Positions 28,601 to 34,600 of a DNA stretch of 64,000 bases are shown piece after piece. Position numbers and translations under genes: made by a program. Numbering within the stretch: position 1 is the first letter of the stretch; every line of letters begins with the position of its first letter. A model generated the notes under the pieces. It was not told the origin of the DNA. It ran no database searches and saw only the letters and a list, made by a program, of their open reading frames with translations. This DNA is from Planctomycetota bacterium (GTDB lineage Bacteria; Planctomycetota; GCA-2746535): positions 1-64,000 of the forward strand of contig NVWA01000013.1 of NCBI GenBank assembly GCA_002746535.1, in the 5' to 3' direction.

Positions 28601-31600
28601 AACCCGCTGCCGGTCACAATTAAATCACCATATAATTCTATGGCGCCATCATTACATTGGGCCCCGGTATAATCTCGCATCCATCTATTAAGATTTCCTC
28701 CAATTTTTAAGGTATCGGTGATACTAATATGCCCATTAGCACTATGGCTAATCTCAATATTATTATAAGTAACGTTACCAGCAACCACCGTTGTTTTCGT
28801 CACACTTGGAGAAGAATAAGCCACCAAGAAATAAAGGGTTGAGGTACCAGCATTTAAAGAACCGGCTGTTGTCCATGTCCAGTTTCTACTAAGTATAATT
28901 TCATCAACTAGATTAACAGCACCCGAGGCTTTGTTGATAGTGATTGTTGGGAATCTACCATCATCACTCCCTGAATTCCCTGTAATGGTTTGATCAGCCG
29001 TTCCATCTAAAGTTATATTTGTTGACCCTCCGCCTAAAGGACCATAAGTTGCATCCGGAGCCATTATCAAATTTCCTTTGAGGGAAATCCAACCACCATC
29101 AATACTAATCCCATTGTACCCCCAACAACCAACCGTTAAATCACCATTGACACTCATTGTTCCTGCAATTGTCGTATCTCCGGCAGCACCACTTCCTTTT
29201 ATGATCACATGATTAAAAATAAAGGAGCCAGTTGTCACATTCAATGCGACATTAAAGGCTGTTTGAAAATATACGGTTCCGCTATTGTGAATAAATGTAG
29301 GCGAGCCAGAATTACTTGTCCAATCACCTCTATAGGAAGTAAGTGTATTTGTGGTTGAGGTAAAAGACCCCCCCGTAAAAGTCGCGCCATAATTAAATTT
29401 GATAGTGGCACTACCGCCAACAAAAGTTCCGCCAGCTTGCACCCAATCACTTGAACCAACCGTTATCGTATTAGCATTTTGGGTAATGGTTCCGGTATAT
29501 CCGGCTTGAATATCTATACCTTGAACATTTACGGTTGCATTAATATTACAACTAGTTGCTGAGTATGTTGTAAACATGGCTACATCACTACTCCCTGGAA
29601 CGGCTCCACCTTGCCAGTTGGCACCGGTATTCCAATTACCATCTCCACCTAACCAAGTGAAATTTGGAATCGATACTAAACCAACCCAGTTTGTATTGTT
29701 GCCATAGTCAGCAGATCCTGTTGCCAAAACAGCGTAAGTACCTCCACTGGCATCACTATGTTTTACTGTAACTTTATCAGCGAGGGTCGAAGTTCCTTCT
29801 AAAGATAATTCCCAATCGATGGCTGCATCACCCACACTTCGTAAAGCAGATGGGCTAGCCAAAGAGCCATCAGAAGCCATCGTACCATTGACGGTAATAC
29901 CATTGCCTCCGCCGGTTGCAAATTCGTGAACTTTGCCAGCACCAAAGGTTAGACTGTAAAACGTTTGCGATAAGTTTGTTACCACCCCTGTGACAGCACT
30001 ATCATAATAAGTGACTGTTGAACTGGTGGCACTAATTGTTGTTGTACCTATTGTAATTGTTTCAGAACCTTTTAAGTTTAACCCATCATAAACCGTAAAG
30101 ACATCATTAACCGTTAAATCGAAACCGGCTAAATCGAGAGTACCTGATGCAACAGTTGCATCCGCATTGGCAAAGTTCACCAAGAAGGCACTGGCAAGGG
30201 TAACTGTTCCTGAAGGTTTATTGATTGAAAGATGAGGTTGAAAATTACCCGCCGCCATTGTTAACGTTTGCGCGTTGGTTCCGATCATAGTCAATGTCAA
30301 AGAGTTATTTCCAAAATCTAGTGAGCCACTTGTTTGTTCAATCGAGAAATTTCCTTTTACGGTAATAATTCTTGTTCCAGAAGGAGTAATGTTACAATCG
30401 TTGACTGCGTAACTCCCAACATTTAAGTTACCATTAATTGTAAGATCATCTATAAGTTGTATCGATCTGTTACCTGATATATTTTTTACAAAATCAACAT
30501 CATCAAATTCAAGCCCGTTGGATGTTATTGTATTAGATGTGCCAATAAGCCCAAACATAACTTTGTTTCCATTTTGATCAAAAGTACCTGCGATATACTC
30601 AAAACTTCCTCCAAATTCGAAATCTGTTAAAAGCTGAACCGTTCCCGATGAATTAATATTTACACCTGAGTTAACTCTTTCACCTGTTTGAGAATGCGTA
30701 AGAGTTTGGGTACCACTACCATTCATTAATAATGTCAAATTCGAATCACCAAAGGTAAGAGAACCGCCACCTGTATTTGCAATAGAATAATTTCCTTTGA
30801 GGGTAATAATTCTTGTTCCAGAAGAACTAATCGTGAAGTTATTGATGTTGGGGTTATCCACAAATAGATTACCTAGAATGGTAAAGTCATCTGCAATCGT
30901 TAGCGTTCGATTAGAAAGTGTTGAATTTACAAAATCAACCTCATCAAAGTCAAGCCCATTAGCTGTTATAGAGCTACTAACAAAAGCTCCAAATATAACT
31001 TTTTTTCCATTTTGATCAAAAGTACCTGCGGTATATGTAAAACCTCCATCAAATATAAAATCTGTTAAAAGCTGAACTGTACCCGATGAATTAATGTCTA
31101 TCGTTGCAACAAGTCTACCAGTTGTTTGAGTCTGCGTAAGAGCTTGTGTACCACTACCAGTCATTAAAACTGTTAAACTATTCGTACCAAATGACAAAGC
31201 GCCACTGCCTGAGTTTGCAATAAAAAGATTTCCTTTGAGGGTAATAATTCTTGTTCCGGAAGGGTAAATATAGAATTGGTGAATGTTGGGGTTATCAATG
31301 ACTAAATTACCATTAATAGTAAAGTCATCTATCAAAGTTAAAACTCTATTCCCACTATTTGTTTTAAGAAAGGCAATATCGTTAAAGGTAACACCATTGG
31401 TTGTAATTGAATGAGCAATGGAAACCCCCCAGGCAATACCACCACTGTTATGATTGAAGGTACCGCCGGTAATTGTGAAAGCTGCACTGGCACTAAGTGT
31501 GCCGCTGGTACTGGTAAAGATACCTCCCGATAAAATAAAATCACCATCGGCTGTTATCGCAGCAGAACCCCCGGCAAAACCGCCACCAGCTTGTATCCAG

Positions 31601-34600
31601 TCGCTCGCGCCTACCGTAATAGCAAAAGCATTTTGACTGATCGTACCTGTATAAGTTGATTGGATATCCAATCCTTGAACATTGACGGCGGCATCAATAT
31701 TACAACTAGTCGCTGTAATGGAAGAAAAAATTGCCACGTCGCCACTGCCAGGAACCCCACCACCTTGCCAGTTACCGCCGGTATTCCAATTACCCGTACC
31801 ACCTAACCAGGTGAAATTTGGAATCGCTATTAAACCGACCCAATTTGTATTGTTGCCATAATCATAAGACCCTGTTGCTAAAACTGCGAAAGTACCACCA
31901 CTGGCATCACTTCGTTTTACGTTAACTTTATCTGCTAGTGTCGAAGTACCTTCTAGTGATAATTCCCAATCAGCTCCTGCATCACCCACACTTCGTAAAG
32001 CAGATGGACTTGCCAAAGAGCCATTGGAACCAAAAGTGCCATTGACCGTAATACCATTACCACCACCAGATGCAATTTCATGAAGCTTGTCAGCACCAAG
32101 AATTAGACTGTAAAATATTTGCGATAGATTTGTTATGACAGCTGTAGTGCCACTTTCATAATAGGTCACCGTGGAACTTGTTGAAGCAATTGTTGTGGTG
32201 CCTGTTGTTATTGATTCAGAACCTTTTAATGCTAGATTATCAAATACGGTGAAGACATCATTAACTGTTAAATTAAAACCATTTAAATCTAGAGTTCCTG
32301 CTAAGGTTGTTAGATCTGCACCAGAAAAGGAAACATTTAGATCATCTAACAACTCAAGTTCTCCACCCGTTTTATTGACGACCATAAAACCTAGCAATGT
32401 TCCAGAAGCAACATCAACCGTTTGATTGCCTGTACCTGTAAATTCCATAGTAGTTGTTTGTCCTGCAGTACCACCACTCCCTGTTTGTGCCCATGTCCCT
32501 TGAACTTCAATAGTACCACCTTTAAATTCTGTACCCGAACCGGCATTAATGGTACCTGCCGAAGTCAGGATCATTCGAGTCGCACTATCAAAACTACCGG
32601 TCTCATCATAAAGTATGAAATCAAAATTGGTGGCATTACGATTCCAGTATTTTAGAGTTAGTGTATTTTGCAACCAATATTCAGCATGAATACCAGAATG
32701 CCCCACAGAAACTCTAATATTATCTATATTGGTTAAAGTACCAGCCAACCATTTGAAATGACAAAAATTAAACCAATTTTCGCTTGTACCTTCGGTGAAA
32801 GTTAAAGAAGTACAATTCACCAATAAATTCGGGAAATACCCATTTCCACTAACAACAATGTTTGATGTCCAAATGTGATTGGTTCCTTCAAAGGCAATCC
32901 AAGCCAAATCACCTGTTGAAATATTCCAAGACCCATTCTGAACAACTGTACTTGCACTTAACATGTGTATGGTACCACCCGCAAGCTGTGGCGAGGTCGA
33001 TATGTTATTATTTATGATAAGTTGATTGCTAACATTAAAATCTTGACTAGTGATGGTTAAATCCCAAACAGACATAGCAACATCAACGGTATAAAAAGTA
33101 TCTAGAGCACTATTAATGTAATTAATACTCCCATTTGTTTTTCCAAATTCCCAGATTCCATTGTTATGATTAAATGTACCGCCGGATTTATCAAACCCAC
33201 CTTTTAAATCAAATCGCCCGCTGGTTGAAGTGAAGATACCGCCGGATAAAGAAAAGGTTCCACTCAAGGTGATGGTTGCATTACCGCCAGCAAAGCCACC
33301 ACCGGATTGTATCCAAGCACTTGAGCCAACGTCAATGGTAAAAGCATTTTGACTGATAGTGCCTGTATAAGTCGGCTCAATATTCAAACCTTGCACATCC
33401 ACAGTTGCATCGATATTACAACTAGTCGCTGCTATGGAGTTAAAAAAAGCAATATTACCACTGCCGGGTACTGCACCACCTTGCCAGTTAGCACCGGTAT
33501 TCCAATCACCCGTACCCCCTAACCATGTAAAATCTTGCGGCACAATCCAATTAGTATTATTACCACTATCAATGGAACCTAGTGCATAAACAAAGTAGCC
33601 ACTACTGGCATTACCGTATTTAACATTGACATTATCTGTCAAAGAGGAGACACCGTTCAACGTAAAATACCATTCCGTAGAAGCATCACCAACCGTTCTC
33701 AATATGGAACGAGAACCACTTGTAGCATTGGAGGTTAACACACCGCTAGTATTAATCGTCGTTGTGCCACCGGCAGTGAACTCGTGGGTTTTACCGGCAC
33801 CAAAAGTTAGGTTATAAAATGTATTGGCATAAGTATTAACAACGGCGGTAATACCAGAATCATAAAAGACGACCGTCGAGTTAGTGCCACTCAAAGTAAA
33901 GCTGGCATTACTATCAGCATTTGCAGTAGTGCCATTCACCGTAATAACCTCATCACCTTTAAGCATTAAAGTATCATGGATATTAAGAGAGGTTGAAGCT
34001 GTCAATGCAAAACCAGCAAGATCAAGAGCACCCGAATGTACGGCCACATCACTAAAACTGGTATCTTGGGCTAATGATAATGTCGCACCTGCCGTCAACT
34101 TAATATTTGTCAAAACATTTGAAAAATCTTGGGCCGCAGCACCCGTCGTAACGGCTATAGCCCCGGAACCATCAAATTGCAAGACACCTGTATTATCTCC
34201 TTCAAAGAAATCAGTTGTCTTACTACTCGCTGCCCAATTACCTCCTACATGAATTGCTCCAGAATTTTGTAAGCGACACATTTTTGTAAACTCAGTATTA
34301 AACGTAAAATTACCAGCAATATCCATTAGCCCTCCATCAATATCAATTGCATAACTAGTTGTACCTCGTATGCTTCCCGTAGAAAAATCGCCACCAATAG
34401 TTATAGTAGAACTACCAATGATAATGCCATAACCACGAGATCCGGCATTAACAAAATTTCCAGTCACATTTAAATCAAAACCATTAAGTAATAATTCTCT
34501 CGTACCGGCATAGTTCTGAGTCTCACCTATTAGAAAATTACCATTTACCGTAATACTTGCTTGCAACTCAATTGGTCTAGACCCTCCACTAGTGTTCGAA

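Larger units (their letters stand above)
3300..33540 (-). repeat. Array of composite W-L-G-G ... N-W-F-G-L modules in the giant protein
   Basis: Module starts (W-L-G-G / G-D-W-N-T-G-A-N-W-Q-G-G-A-V-P-G) lie near 33520, 31803, 29650, 27933, 26318, 23542, 21823, 19890 (diverged), 16570, 14710, 12922, 11028, 8913, 7175, 5508 and 3325. The order inside a module is: the W-L-G-G opener; CNI-x-A-x-x-D-V-L-G-x-D-I; YxGTISQNAN; Gly-rich strands (W-L-Q-x-G-G-G-F); a variable beta-helix-like stretch; a shared end region with D-L-A-G-F-N-L-T-V, LKGSETITVNG, TVTYYDSGNTAVVNNL and KTHEFTVGG; and S-D-W-Y-L-T-L with N-V-K-Y-S-N-A closing on NNTNWFGL. Most spacings are 1.6-2.2 kb. Longer gaps hold inserted LamG domains (26318 to 23542) or the Gly-rich block (19890 to 16570). 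Confidence 0.85.

Noticed and set aside
5043..31802. Short minus-strand ORFs such as 5043-5252, 15636-15851 and 31611-31802
   Set aside because: Those checked lie in the same alternative frame of the giant gene and are shadows of its repeats.
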